From JBFWVJ01 sp050246795 (GTDB lineage Bacteria; Patescibacteriota; Gracilibacteria; JAUYGZ01), in contig JBFWVJ010000001.1 of NCBI GenBank assembly GCA_050246795.1, positions 248,001 to 312,000 of the forward strand: a stretch of 64,000 nucleotides of DNA, read 5' to 3'. Both the position numbers and the translations under genes were made by a program. Positions 52,664-60,804 of the stretch are shown piece after piece. Position 1 is the first letter of the stretch. Each line of letters starts with the position of its first letter. A model generated the notes under the pieces. It was not told the origin of the DNA and made no database searches. It saw only the letters and a list, made by a program, of their open reading frames with translations.

Positions 52664-53524
52664 CTAAATCTCAAATTTATGCACCAAAAACCCTGATGTA
52701 ATAATAATTGCTCCTCCAAGCATTTGAATTGGTGTCATTAATTCTCCAAAAAGAAGGTAAGCAGAAATTGCGGTTATTACTGGAACCATCATATACATCA
52801 TTTGCATGTAGGAAGCGGTTGTATACTCGAGCACCTTGTTCATGGCATAAATTCCGATGGCTATGATGAATCCTACGACGATGATCCAGAACCCATTAAA
52901 ATCCAGATGTATTTCATTTGTGATCAGAAGATATAACAGCAACGAAAGACCTCCAAAGAGTGCTCTGTACATGGAAAAGGTAATAGTGGATATCTTTCTC
53001 AATGCTCTTTTTGTGAAAACTACACTAAGAGAGAATGCGACAGCGCTCAAGAGGATAAATAAATCACCGATCGATAGGAGGCTCAATGCTCCATTTGTGG
53101 ATATGAGATACGTTCCAACTAATAATATCAGCATTAATACTAATTTATATGGCTTCAAGTGTTCTTTGAGAATGAAGTAAGCCAGAACTGGTGTGAAAAG
53201 AATAGTCGTTTGTATTAAAAATGAATAGTTCACGGCCGTTGATTTTTGTAAGCCAAGTGATCCAAAGCCGTAGGTAATTCCACCTCCTACAACCCCAATC
53301 AGTACAAGTCCCAAAAGAGCCTTGTTGTCTATTTTGGTGATTGCTTTTGGTTCTTTGATGACGGCAAAAATGAAAAGATAAACAGCAGATGCCAGCAAAA
53401 TCTGATAAGAAAAATTGAGCGGTTCAATTCCTAAATTGAATAGATGCTTTGTTAGCAAAATTAAACTCGCTGTTTGAAAAATTTGGATTATTGTCCAGAT
53501 GAGGGCCTTGTTTCTAATGCTCAT
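52664..53524 (-). CDS. EamA/DMT-family transporter
   Basis: 286 residues, ten membrane helices in two EamA halves (about 5-140 and 150-285; second half LLSIGDLFILLSAVAFSLSVVFTKRAL... ending QMLGGAIIITSGFLVH). The family exports amino acids and small metabolites. It precedes the GNAT/decarboxylase fusion on the same strand and shares its low GC content, so it may export that product (inference). Similar exporters accompany opine-type metallophore genes, but no ligand is shown here. Confidence 0.88.
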   Translation of the reverse strand: MSIRNKALIWTIIQIFQTASLILLTKHLFNLGIEPLNFSYQILLASAVYLFIFAVIKEPKAITKIDNKALLGLVLIGVVGGGITYGFGSLGLQKSTAVNYSFLIQTTILFTPVLAYFILKEHLKPYKLVLMLILLVGTYLISTNGALSLLSIGDLFILLSAVAFSLSVVFTKRALRKISTITFSMYRALFGGLSLLLYLLITNEIHLDFNGFWIIVVGFIIAIGIYAMNKVLEYTTASYMQMMYMMVPVITAISAYLLFGELMTPIQMLGGAIIITSGFLVHKFEI

Positions 53525-53586
53525 AATTTTTTTTGTTAGTTTCTAATTCTTAAACTTTTTTAAACTGCTTGTTTGTTTCGTTTGGT

Positions 53587-54828
53587 TTAGAATCTCAGAG
53601 ATTCTGGACTAAAGATAAGGAGAGCTCCCAAAATGATCATCAGGGTGCCGCCGATAAGGTGACTCCATTTGGTGTATTTCGAAGTGAGTCCCAAATGCTG
53701 CGCTCCCCAGAGGGCGATGCCGAAGACGATGAAGTCGTCCACCATATAGAAGAGGATGTAGAGGGCCATCAGGCCTTGGCTTTCGAACCAGTTGAGTTGG
53801 TTCAGTTCGATGATCTTGGTGAAGGTTTGGGGGATACCGATGGAGCAGGCGAATTCGATGATGTTCACGGAAAGTGCTAAACCTATGACGCCGATGGCGG
53901 TCACGAAGGTAAAAGGACTCATCGCGATTTCTTTGATCTTCCGATGGAGCCTGGCTTTTTGTTGGAGGTTGGTGACCTTGCAGGTGCCGTCGCTCTTGAT
54001 GCCTTCGTAGAGGAAGTAGAGGCCGGCTGCTACCGCAATGATTCCGACGATGGGAGTGACAATTCGGTCGAGTCCGATGAAGTCCCAGGTAGTGAACCAG
54101 ACGTTGAGGATCAGGTAGTACATGATGGCTTCGGCTACGATGAAGAGCCCGGCGATGCGCCACATCAGTCGGCGGTCGCCGATTTCGATCAGGATGATCA
54201 AGAAGGTGACGAGTACCCACATGGCGCAGGGGTTGAAGCCGTCGATGAAGCCCAGAATGGATGCCAGGACAGGGAGGGAAAATTGGCCGCTGTTCACGGT
54301 GCCGAAGAAGGGGATGGAAAAGGTGAGGAAGGTGTCGTTCAGTCCATAGGTGGCGGTACAGGTTTCGCCTTCGCCGTCGCAAGATCCTTCGGCAATGGTT
54401 TCGATGGGGGTTCCGGAAATTTCCGCTGCGAGGTATTCGGGCAGGGTGAGAGTGTTTTTTCCGAGGCTTTTGTTCACGAGTTCTTCGATTCTTTTTCCGG
54501 TCGTTTCTGCGGTGTCGAAGCCCTGGATGATGGTATTTCCCACCAGGGTGATGGGCGTTGCTTTGGTCAATTTCTCTTTTTCGGTCAGTTGATCGAAGAG
54601 GGTTTTTCCTTCCTCGGTGTCGATGTCGTGGAGGATGACTTGGATATCTTGTCGGGTTTTTTTCAGGTCTTCCAAAAAGGCTTTTTCGTCTTGGCAGTGG
54701 GCGCAGTCTTCACGGACAATCACGGAAATGGGGACGGGTTGTGGCGCTTGCGCGCTTGCTGAAAGGGACGTAAGGCTCGTAAGGGCCGTAAGGAGTGTAA
54801 GGAGGAGTGAGGAGGAGAGTTTTTTCAT
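53587..54828 (-). CDS. Glutaredoxin-like domain fused to CcdA-type membrane protein
   Basis: 413 residues from the ATG at 54828; the longer open frame to 55050 only reads repeat DNA and the dcd end. A signal peptide (about 1-26, LLTLLTALTSLTSLSASA) is followed by a glutaredoxin/thioredoxin domain with C42-A-H-C45 and a membrane domain with about six helices bearing GFNPCAMWVL and EFACSIGIP, the CcdA cysteines. Likely carries reducing power outward. The signal peptide core is coded by the 9-bp AAGG-type repeat read in antisense (54762-54800). Confidence 0.85.
   Translation of the reverse strand: MKKLSSSLLLTLLTALTSLTSLSASAQAPQPVPISVIVREDCAHCQDEKAFLEDLKKTRQDIQVILHDIDTEEGKTLFDQLTEKEKLTKATPITLVGNTIIQGFDTAETTGKRIEELVNKSLGKNTLTLPEYLAAEISGTPIETIAEGSCDGEGETCTATYGLNDTFLTFSIPFFGTVNSGQFSLPVLASILGFIDGFNPCAMWVLVTFLIILIEIGDRRLMWRIAGLFIVAEAIMYYLILNVWFTTWDFIGLDRIVTPIVGIIAVAAGLYFLYEGIKSDGTCKVTNLQQKARLHRKIKEIAMSPFTFVTAIGVIGLALSVNIIEFACSIGIPQTFTKIIELNQLNWFESQGLMALYILFYMVDDFIVFGIALWGAQHLGLTSKYTKWSHLIGGTLMIILGALLIFSPESLRF
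54762..54805. repeat. Period-9 AAGG repeat coding a signal peptide core
   Basis: AAGGGACGTAAGGCTCGTAAGGGCCGTAAGGAGTGTAAGG on the plus strand; on the minus strand it supplies the hydrophobic LLTALTSLTSL segment of the Grx-CcdA protein. Confidence 0.8.
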
Positions 54829-54879
54829 GCGAGAGGGTAGCGGGGATAGTGGGAATGGCGGGGATTGTGGGAGGGGTAA

Positions 54880-55045
54880 ACCCCCTAGCCCCCTTGAAAA
54901 GGGGGAATAGTTAATGCAAAAATCCAAAGAAATCTGGGAGGGGGTACTCCCCCTTTTTAAGGGGGTTGGGGGGTCGAGGAGGCAGTTTGTATATTTAAAG
55001 GTTTCACTTACGTTGAAACTACCCCTTTGTAAGGGAGCTAGGGGA
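54880..55045. repeat. Cluster of CCCCCTTnAAAGGGGG palindromes
   Basis: Three copies of the motif (about 54886-54907, 54947-54968, 55020-55045). The last reaches into the 3' end of dcd and codes its final residues. Other copies lie at 25172-25186, 45735-45755 (inside pilB) and 57901-57925. Confidence 0.75.
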
Positions 55046-55588
55046 TCCAACCTTGCTTAACTCCAGATCTTGCCTTACTTCGCTTCCTCTTGCCTTACGC
55101 TGCCCCTGGTATTTGCCGCGGTAGGGGTTCAACGTCGTTTGGTCCATTTGGGCAAAGACGAGTTGGCAGATTCTTCGGCCGCTGGTGAGTTTGATGGGGA
55201 GTGAGTTGGCGTTGTAGACCTCCAAAGTAATCTCGCCTTCAAATCCCGGGTCGACCCAGCCGGCATTTTGGATGAAGAGGCCCATGCGGCCGATGGAGCT
55301 GCGTCCTTCGACGAAGGCGGTCATGTTGTCGGGGAGGCGGATGCATTCCATGGTGGTGGCCAGTACGAACGACTGGGGGGGGATGATGATTTCGTCTTTG
55401 TTGATTTCTCGATAGTGGATCGGGTCGTCCATGGTGATGATTTCAGTGCTGTGCTCGTCCACGACCAAAAAATGGTTCCCGAGTCGCATATCGACCGAAG
55501 CGGGTTGGATTTGATAGTCTTCGAGGGGGTCGATAGCGATGGTGCCGTCGGCGAGGTATTTTCGGAGAGTGGTGTCGGAGATGATCAT
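55019..55588 (-). CDS. dcd: dCTP deaminase
   Basis: 189 residues. Converts dCTP to dUTP for thymidylate synthesis (or on to dUMP in bifunctional forms). Motifs: IQPASVDMRLGNHF, FVLATTMECIRLPDNMTAFVEGRSSIGRMGLFIQNAGWVDPGFEGEITLE, GRRICQLVFAQMDQ. The C-terminal dozen residues (SKVGSPSSLTKG) are coded by a palindromic repeat and replace the usual tail end. Divergent from the YgjP-like gene. Confidence 0.94.
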   Translation of the reverse strand: MIISDTTLRKYLADGTIAIDPLEDYQIQPASVDMRLGNHFLVVDEHSTEIITMDDPIHYREINKDEIIIPPQSFVLATTMECIRLPDNMTAFVEGRSSIGRMGLFIQNAGWVDPGFEGEITLEVYNANSLPIKLTSGRRICQLVFAQMDQTTLNPYRGKYQGQRKARGSEVRQDLELSKVGSPSSLTKG

Positions 55589-55636
55589 GAGGAAGGACCG
55601 TAAGGGACGTAAGGGCCGTAAAGACCGTAAGGATTT
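55588..55636. repeat. Period-9 AAGG repeat between divergent genes
   Basis: AAGGACCGTAAGGGACGTAAGGGCCGTAAAGACCGTAAGG directly upstream of dcd; it occupies the place of its promoter and leader. Confidence 0.8.
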
Positions 55637-55682
55637 TGCTCTTTTTTTTGACGTCTGTAAACTCCTGTTGTCCTTTCGATTT

Positions 55683-56366
55683 ATGAACGAAATTCCTGTC
55701 CATATCAGCTATCACCGACAAAGAAGCTCTACTGCCCGGATCCGCGATGGGGCGATTTATCTGCGTATTTCAAGCATGGTTTCCCGGCGGGAACAGCAGG
55801 AGCATATCGATCACTTGCTCGAAAAAATGAAGGGGAGTTGGGAGCGGCAGCAGTCGAAGATTCAGTTGTCGTTGAGGTCGGTTTTCACCGAAGGGGAAAT
55901 ATTGTTGAGCACGGGGATTTTTTATCAGGTCTTGATGAAAAAAACTCAAAACTCAAAAGTAAAAATTCAAAAAGTGGGGAATGTTTTGCATGTCCTCATC
56001 CCAGTTGATAAGCCTGTTGATTTTGAGGAGGCAGAGGAGGCCCTGTGGAAGTTTCTTGAAAGGGATCAAATAGGAGTCTTGAAGCAACGGTTGGATGATT
56101 TGGCAGAGGAGTGGATTACGGAGCGATGTGCTAAACTTCGGCTTCGTCGAACGCTGAGCCGGTGGGGGAGCTGTGATAAGCGTGATCGGGTGATCATGCT
56201 GTCGACGAAGCTGCTCTTGGTGGAGCCAAAGTTACTGGATTACGTGTGTGTCCACGAGTTGGCGCATTTGAAGTATGCGGATCATTCAGATTTGTTTTGG
56301 GATTTGGTTTCAGAAAAAATGCCGGACTGGAAAGTGCAGCGCAGGAGACTCAGGAAGTATGAGTAA
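55683..56366 (+). CDS. YgjP-like M48-type zinc metallopeptidase (DUF45)
   Basis: 227 residues from the ATG at 55683. The zinc site VCVHELAHLKYADHSDLFW has HExxH and the third histidine seven residues on, and RWGSCDKRDRVIMLSTKLLLVEPKLLDYV precedes it, as in YgjP/SprT-like DUF45 proteins. No signal peptide, so it is cytosolic. Residues about 84-96 (KKTQNSKVKIQKVG) come from an in-frame AAACTCAAAA-type repeat. Confidence 0.88.
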   Translation: MNEIPVHISYHRQRSSTARIRDGAIYLRISSMVSRREQQEHIDHLLEKMKGSWERQQSKIQLSLRSVFTEGEILLSTGIFYQVLMKKTQNSKVKIQKVGNVLHVLIPVDKPVDFEEAEEALWKFLERDQIGVLKQRLDDLAEEWITERCAKLRLRRTLSRWGSCDKRDRVIMLSTKLLLVEPKLLDYVCVHELAHLKYADHSDLFWDLVSEKMPDWKVQRRRLRKYE

Positions 56367-56416
56367 ACTTTCTTTTGTGCGTTCTTGTGCTATGCTACGG
56401 CCTTGTTTTTACATCT

Positions 56417-57361
56417 ATGGATTTCCAGAGAGTTGATTTGGGCAGAAGGGCAAAGGCAGAAGGCGTATCGGATGCGCAATTACCTGAATTGCTCCATCGA
56501 ATGAGGTTAGGTGAGCCTGTACAAGCCTGGTTTCCCCAATGGAAGCTTTTGGGGGATATTCGTCACGATATGCTTCGTACTTTGAACGCCCCTCTTCGGA
56601 ATGAGGTCCTTTTTCGAGAGTTTTTAGAAGAACAATGCCTAGAATTAGCGCAGGATCGATGGCAGATCACAGAGCGTGATGTCCCATTGCCTTCGATCGA
56701 CCGCATACTTTCAGCAGTGATGAACTCTGTGACTCCTGAAATCATGAACGAAGTTTTAGCCTTTAAAAAGCCTGTTCTTTTGCTTGCTCCTGTGGCTGAA
56801 CTGAGTCGATTGATCTTTGAACTGAATTCTGTACTCTGCCAGATGAGCCTGCATGAAACCGTATGGTGTGGATGGTCTGAACGTTCCAACTTTTCCAATG
56901 AATCCGCGGATATGCGTGTGAAACGTTGGGATTTTGTTCTCACCGAAGGCGCTCAGGTTTTTGATCTGCCAGACTGGGATGATGCTCGAGTCACCCGTCG
57001 GGAGCGATTGGAGGTATTTTCACAGAGGTTTTCCAACATTGGAATGCGGTCAGTGGATCGGTTTTCCTATACGGCCCTTGCTTTGCGAGGCCTTCGCCAC
57101 CAAAAGCCTGCGGATTGCGCTTATGAGGGTGGTGTTTTTTCACCCGATGGAGTGGTTTCGAAATGGCAGTATACTCACCTTGAAGTTCTGGATGAACAAA
57201 ATATAGGGTTTGGTGCCTGGATGCCTAGAAGGCGGCATGTGATTTTTGGAAGAGATGGTTTGGATTCTTTCAGTCAGGATGAAGACGGAGATGCATTTCC
57301 TGGAACAGCTGGTCGATTTCGGCCTGCATTTGCTCGTGAAGTAGTTTCTGAAGATCTTTAA
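56417..57361 (+). CDS. Conserved-looking hypothetical protein
   Basis: 314 residues from the ATG at 56417 (an upstream in-frame start at 56375 adds a hydrophobic stretch and is less likely). No signal peptide, membrane helix or motif I recognise. It is mixed alpha/beta with hydrophobic strands (KKPVLLLAPVAELSRLIFELNSVL, RWDFVLTEGAQVFDLPDW) and an acidic C terminus (DSFSQDEDGDAFPG). It does not resemble its neighbours. The 57362-57513 spacer that follows holds no gene. Confidence 0.55.
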   Translation: MDFQRVDLGRRAKAEGVSDAQLPELLHRMRLGEPVQAWFPQWKLLGDIRHDMLRTLNAPLRNEVLFREFLEEQCLELAQDRWQITERDVPLPSIDRILSAVMNSVTPEIMNEVLAFKKPVLLLAPVAELSRLIFELNSVLCQMSLHETVWCGWSERSNFSNESADMRVKRWDFVLTEGAQVFDLPDWDDARVTRRERLEVFSQRFSNIGMRSVDRFSYTALALRGLRHQKPADCAYEGGVFSPDGVVSKWQYTHLEVLDEQNIGFGAWMPRRRHVIFGRDGLDSFSQDEDGDAFPGTAGRFRPAFAREVVSEDL

Positions 57362-57513
57362 AGTCATTTCTGAGCTGTCCCCTGAATATGCCTCGAATGC
57401 TGAGTTTTTGAATGATAAGCGGAATATCACTTTCTCTATGAGTCCAGCTCAGAATCTTGAGCAAACTTTTTGATCGAATATGCTGAGAGGCAGTATATTC
57501 TTACTTCTTTTTT

Positions 57514-57897
57514 ATGTCTGATGCACTTTTGGTCGTCCAGCTCCTGGGACCGCTTTACCTCGCGATCGCTGTTGGGATGTTTGTTAGTCCGGATCATTAC
57601 AAGAAAATGTACGATGAAATCATGAAGAACCGGCCGATGCTGTATTTCAGTGGTCTGTTGGCTTTTTTCGTCGGTTTTCTCATTCTCCGCAGCGTTGGTA
57701 TGTGGGCATCTGGCTGGATGGCGATTGTGTCCCTTATCGGGTGGGCGGCGGTCCTCAAAGGAGCTTGTTTGCTCATCATTCCAGAACAGTTTCTCGATTG
57801 GAATAAGTGGGTGACGAAGGCGAATGGGATGATGTGGGTGAAGCTTATCGTCCTCTTTTTTGCTCTTCTGGTGATGTATTTGGGATATGTGATGTAG
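57514..57897 (+). CDS. Small four-helix membrane protein
   Basis: 127 residues, four membrane helices (LLGPLYLAIAVGMFV, MLYFSGLLAFFVGFLILRSV, WMAIVSLIGWAAVLKGACLLII, MMWVKLIVLFFALLVMYLGYVM). GPLYLAIAVGMFVSPDHYKKMYDEIMKN is a recognisable pattern of an uncharacterised family in CPR genomes. No function known. Confidence 0.65.
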   Translation: MSDALLVVQLLGPLYLAIAVGMFVSPDHYKKMYDEIMKNRPMLYFSGLLAFFVGFLILRSVGMWASGWMAIVSLIGWAAVLKGACLLIIPEQFLDWNKWVTKANGMMWVKLIVLFFALLVMYLGYVM

Positions 57898-57900
57898 GTT

Positions 57901-58045
57901 TACCCCCTTACCCCTTAAAAGGGGAGAGTCGCTGTTGCCAGCGTCACAAATAATAAGCGCGCTCCGCTTCTCTAGAAACGGAGTGCGTTTCATTTTTAAG
58001 TCACTTATTGTGGAGTGACTTCCCCTTTCAGGGGGCTAGCGTTTA
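57901..58045. repeat. Palindromes between 57.9 and 58.05 kb
   Basis: ACCCCTTAAAAGGGG (about 57911-57926), a CGCGCTCCG/CGGAGTGCG hairpin (about 57958-57987), AAGTCACT/AGTGACTT (57998-58005 with 58014-58021) and CCCCTTTCAGGGGG. They separate two convergent genes and could terminate both. Confidence 0.65.
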
Positions 58046-58054
58046 AAGAGCTTT

Positions 58055-60592
58055 TTAGGTAATGCCTATTCTTGCCTCAATCTCCTGGTCGACGAAGATC
58101 CGTTTTCGGCCGTATTTGAGAGCGCAGTATTCTTTGATAATGGCCGCGCCTTTTTCATTGGCGTTGCTGACATCATAAATGGTTTCGATGCTGAACGGAC
58201 GTGAAGGGGCGCTGTTGATGCTCATTTTGCAGTAAGCCTTGTAATTGGAAATATTGATCACGTCTTGTTCAGAGAGCACAGGGGCAAATTCTTTCGCCAT
58301 GTATTCCCCATCTTCAGCACCGATCTTGAAAGAAAGAAGGGTTCCAGCGTTACCGAAGACGGCATCTCGGATGGCGGTGCTGGTTTTTCCGAATTTCGAA
58401 ACGGTCAATTGCCCGATATACTGGTGGGCCATGATCAGCGCCAGGGCGTATTTACGAGCTTCGGACAAAATGCTGCAGAAGCTGTCGGTGGCGAAGTTTT
58501 GGAATTCATCCACGTACATGTAGAAGGGTTTTCGTTCTGATTCCGGCATGTCGACACGGCTCATGGCGGCCATTTGAAGCTGTGCTACGCAAACCAGCCC
58601 GAGGAGCTGCGTGTTCAGATCACCGATTTTTCCTTTGGAGAGATTGATCAGCAAGATCTTTCCTTCGTCCATGGCTTGTCGGAAATTAAAGGCAGATTTC
58701 GGCTGGCCGATGGTGTTTCTCATGATGGTGTTTGTGATGAAAGGGCCGAACTTCGCGGAGAAGTAGGGGATCATTTCCTGACGTTCCCGTTCACCGGTGT
58801 TGGCGTATTCATGTTCCCAAAAGGATTTCACCACGGGGTTTTTGACTTTGGCCACCTTGTACTTGCGGAATTCCTCGTCCACGAAGATTCTGGGCACGTC
58901 GATGAGCGTAGCCCCTTCTTCCTGGTCTTCCATCAGGGTCAAACAAGCGTTTCGGAAATAGTGCTGGATACGAGGTCCGAAGATCTCGTCTCCGAAGAGC
59001 TTGATGAAGATTTCGGTTGCTTGAGAAGAAGCCATGTCCATTTGGGCTGGGGTCGATGCTTCGAGCATGTTCAGCCCCATGGGGCGTTCGTCGTCGCCCG
59101 GGTTGAAGTGGACGACATCTTTGACGCGTTCCTTGGGGACATACTTCAGGACGTCTTCGATCAGGTCGCCGTGGGGGTCGATGACACAGCATCCGTTCCC
59201 ATTTTGAATGTCTTGTCGGGCCATGAAGTTCAACAGCACCGATTTACCAGAACCGGATTTACCAATGATATACATATGACGGGTTCGGTCTTTTGGCAGG
59301 ATATAGACGGGAGTTTTTTTGTTTTGATAGAGATTGTTTCCCAAAAGAATTCCTTCGGTCGGGAGGTTTGTAGGGGGTGGCAAGACTTTGTAGTCCAGCC
59401 ATTTTATGATCGGAGTGTAGTTATATTTACTCGTCGGGATATGGTAGATCGAGCTCAATTCGTCTGGGACCAGGATTGAATTTTTTTCTCCATAGGCTTT
59501 GAGGCGATGTCGGAAATTGAAGAGCATCCATGGTGTGTTGATCGAGTCGATCGGAAGCACGCGGCGGTTCTCAAACCAGTTGGAGCCCTGATTGCTGAAA
59601 TTATTGAAGCCGAGCACGATGGCGTCGAGAATTCGGCTGGCACCCTGAAAGGTGTCACTGCTGGCCATGATCCGAATCGTGGTATCAAATCCTTCTTGAT
59701 TGGCTTTTTCACCCACACTTTTGAGGGTTTCTTCTTCTGAGGCGAGCATGCGGACGTAGCTGTCTCCACTGCTGGCACCGGGGGCATTTGTGGGTGCTTC
59801 TCCACGGATGATCATTCCGAAAATGCCACTGAAGAGTGAGGCAATGGGACCCAGAAGAGGGATTTTTCTCAAGTAGGTGTAATAAAACCCGATTTTTTGT
59901 TTTTTGAAGAGTTTTTCTGCTATTTCTTTGGCTTCCTTGCTCCAGCTTCGTCCGCGAGGGTTGATGTGGATTTGGATGGCTGCTGTATCGTTTTCTCCCA
60001 GTTTGGAGAAGACATTGGTCATTTCGTTGAGCGGATCGTTCCCCATGTTTTTGTAGGTTCGAATGGGGAAATAGGTGAGTCGCGCCAGATACATGAAAAA
60101 CCCTTTGGTTTTCTTGCCTTTGGGAGCGATTTCATAGGGTTCTGTTTCAGCTACATCCGCATCGGGATAGTAGGTCAGGATTTGTTTTTGCAGCAGTTCG
60201 CTGTAGCGCTTGTGAGTGACGATGTAAAAATGAATCAGTTTTTTGTCGTACACGAGTTCGAAGGAAACGTAGTCGTTGTTCCAGAAGAAGGTACGAATGC
60301 GGTTTCCCAAGTTCAATTCTTGGATTTCATAGACCGATCGGTAGAGTCCATCCATGATGGCGACCCGTTCCTTAAAGTCTTTCTCGGTTTGTTCTTCTTT
60401 GTCTTTTTTGGATTCGGAACGTGGCGTTACGACCTTGATAAAGACCTTTTCCTTGCTTTCGAGCACGGAGTGGATCATGCGCGCGAAATAGATGATCAGT
60501 TTCAAACTGATATAGATCACAAGGAGGAACAGAAACCAGTTCAACAGGGTTCCCCAGAAGTTTGTTTCGAAATTGCCGAGAAAGGAGAGCAT
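58055..60592 (-). CDS. TraG/VirD4-type DNA-transport-like ATPase, short form
   Basis: 845 residues. Paralog of the gene at 17765: an N-terminal membrane helix (about 12-38), then a long accessory domain (about 90-330) and the motor with Walker A GKSGSGKSVLL (about 441), VIDPHGDLIEDV and Walker B MYVDEFQNFATDSF (about 692), and SEARKYALALIMAHQYIGQL. It lacks the duplicated C-terminal module of the paralog. No relaxase, VirB4 or pilus channel genes flank it. Conjugation-like DNA transport is suggested by the family, not shown. Confidence 0.87.
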   Translation of the reverse strand: MLSFLGNFETNFWGTLLNWFLFLLVIYISLKLIIYFARMIHSVLESKEKVFIKVVTPRSESKKDKEEQTEKDFKERVAIMDGLYRSVYEIQELNLGNRIRTFFWNNDYVSFELVYDKKLIHFYIVTHKRYSELLQKQILTYYPDADVAETEPYEIAPKGKKTKGFFMYLARLTYFPIRTYKNMGNDPLNEMTNVFSKLGENDTAAIQIHINPRGRSWSKEAKEIAEKLFKKQKIGFYYTYLRKIPLLGPIASLFSGIFGMIIRGEAPTNAPGASSGDSYVRMLASEEETLKSVGEKANQEGFDTTIRIMASSDTFQGASRILDAIVLGFNNFSNQGSNWFENRRVLPIDSINTPWMLFNFRHRLKAYGEKNSILVPDELSSIYHIPTSKYNYTPIIKWLDYKVLPPPTNLPTEGILLGNNLYQNKKTPVYILPKDRTRHMYIIGKSGSGKSVLLNFMARQDIQNGNGCCVIDPHGDLIEDVLKYVPKERVKDVVHFNPGDDERPMGLNMLEASTPAQMDMASSQATEIFIKLFGDEIFGPRIQHYFRNACLTLMEDQEEGATLIDVPRIFVDEEFRKYKVAKVKNPVVKSFWEHEYANTGERERQEMIPYFSAKFGPFITNTIMRNTIGQPKSAFNFRQAMDEGKILLINLSKGKIGDLNTQLLGLVCVAQLQMAAMSRVDMPESERKPFYMYVDEFQNFATDSFCSILSEARKYALALIMAHQYIGQLTVSKFGKTSTAIRDAVFGNAGTLLSFKIGAEDGEYMAKEFAPVLSEQDVINISNYKAYCKMSINSAPSRPFSIETIYDVSNANEKGAAIIKEYCALKYGRKRIFVDQEIEARIGIT

Positions 60593-60620
60593 GGGTCTTT
60601 TTTCTTTTAGTTTTCCTATT

Positions 60621-60626
60621 ATTATA
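60621..60626 (-). promoter_or_regulatory. -10 box of ATPase gene
   Basis: TATAAT on the minus strand, 28 bp before the start codon; no clear -35. Confidence 0.4.
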
Positions 60627-60699
60627 GCGGAAAAAACGTGTTTTGGGGAGTCTTGGAGTGTTGACTCTTTGTATACTTATTGGGAAATGTTATTTTTAG

Positions 60700-60732
60700 C
60701 ATAGCCTATAAAACATGGGCTATGGGAGGTTT
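60700..60732 (+). terminator. Terminator-like hairpin
   Basis: CATAGCC/GGCTATG (60700-60706 with 60718-60724), 11-nt loop, then GGAGG and seven T. It lies in the spacer before purC, so it may be an attenuator-like element or a small RNA end. Confidence 0.45.
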
Positions 60733-60804
60733 TTTTATCGTTCATTGTTTATTGTCAATACTCCTTCAAATTGATATGCTTTTACCACTTTTTAAGCACC
60801 TTTT

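Noticed and set aside
53609..54382. Long Arg/His-rich minus-strand open frame
   Set aside because: Shadow of the glutaredoxin-CcdA gene in another frame.
57362..57513. Possible small gene between 56417 and 57514 genes
   Set aside because: Only short frames opposite the preceding gene; no start context or protein-like pattern.
58574..59479. 301-codon plus-strand open frame
   Set aside because: Antisense shadow of the conserved TraG/VirD4-like ATPase motor domain.
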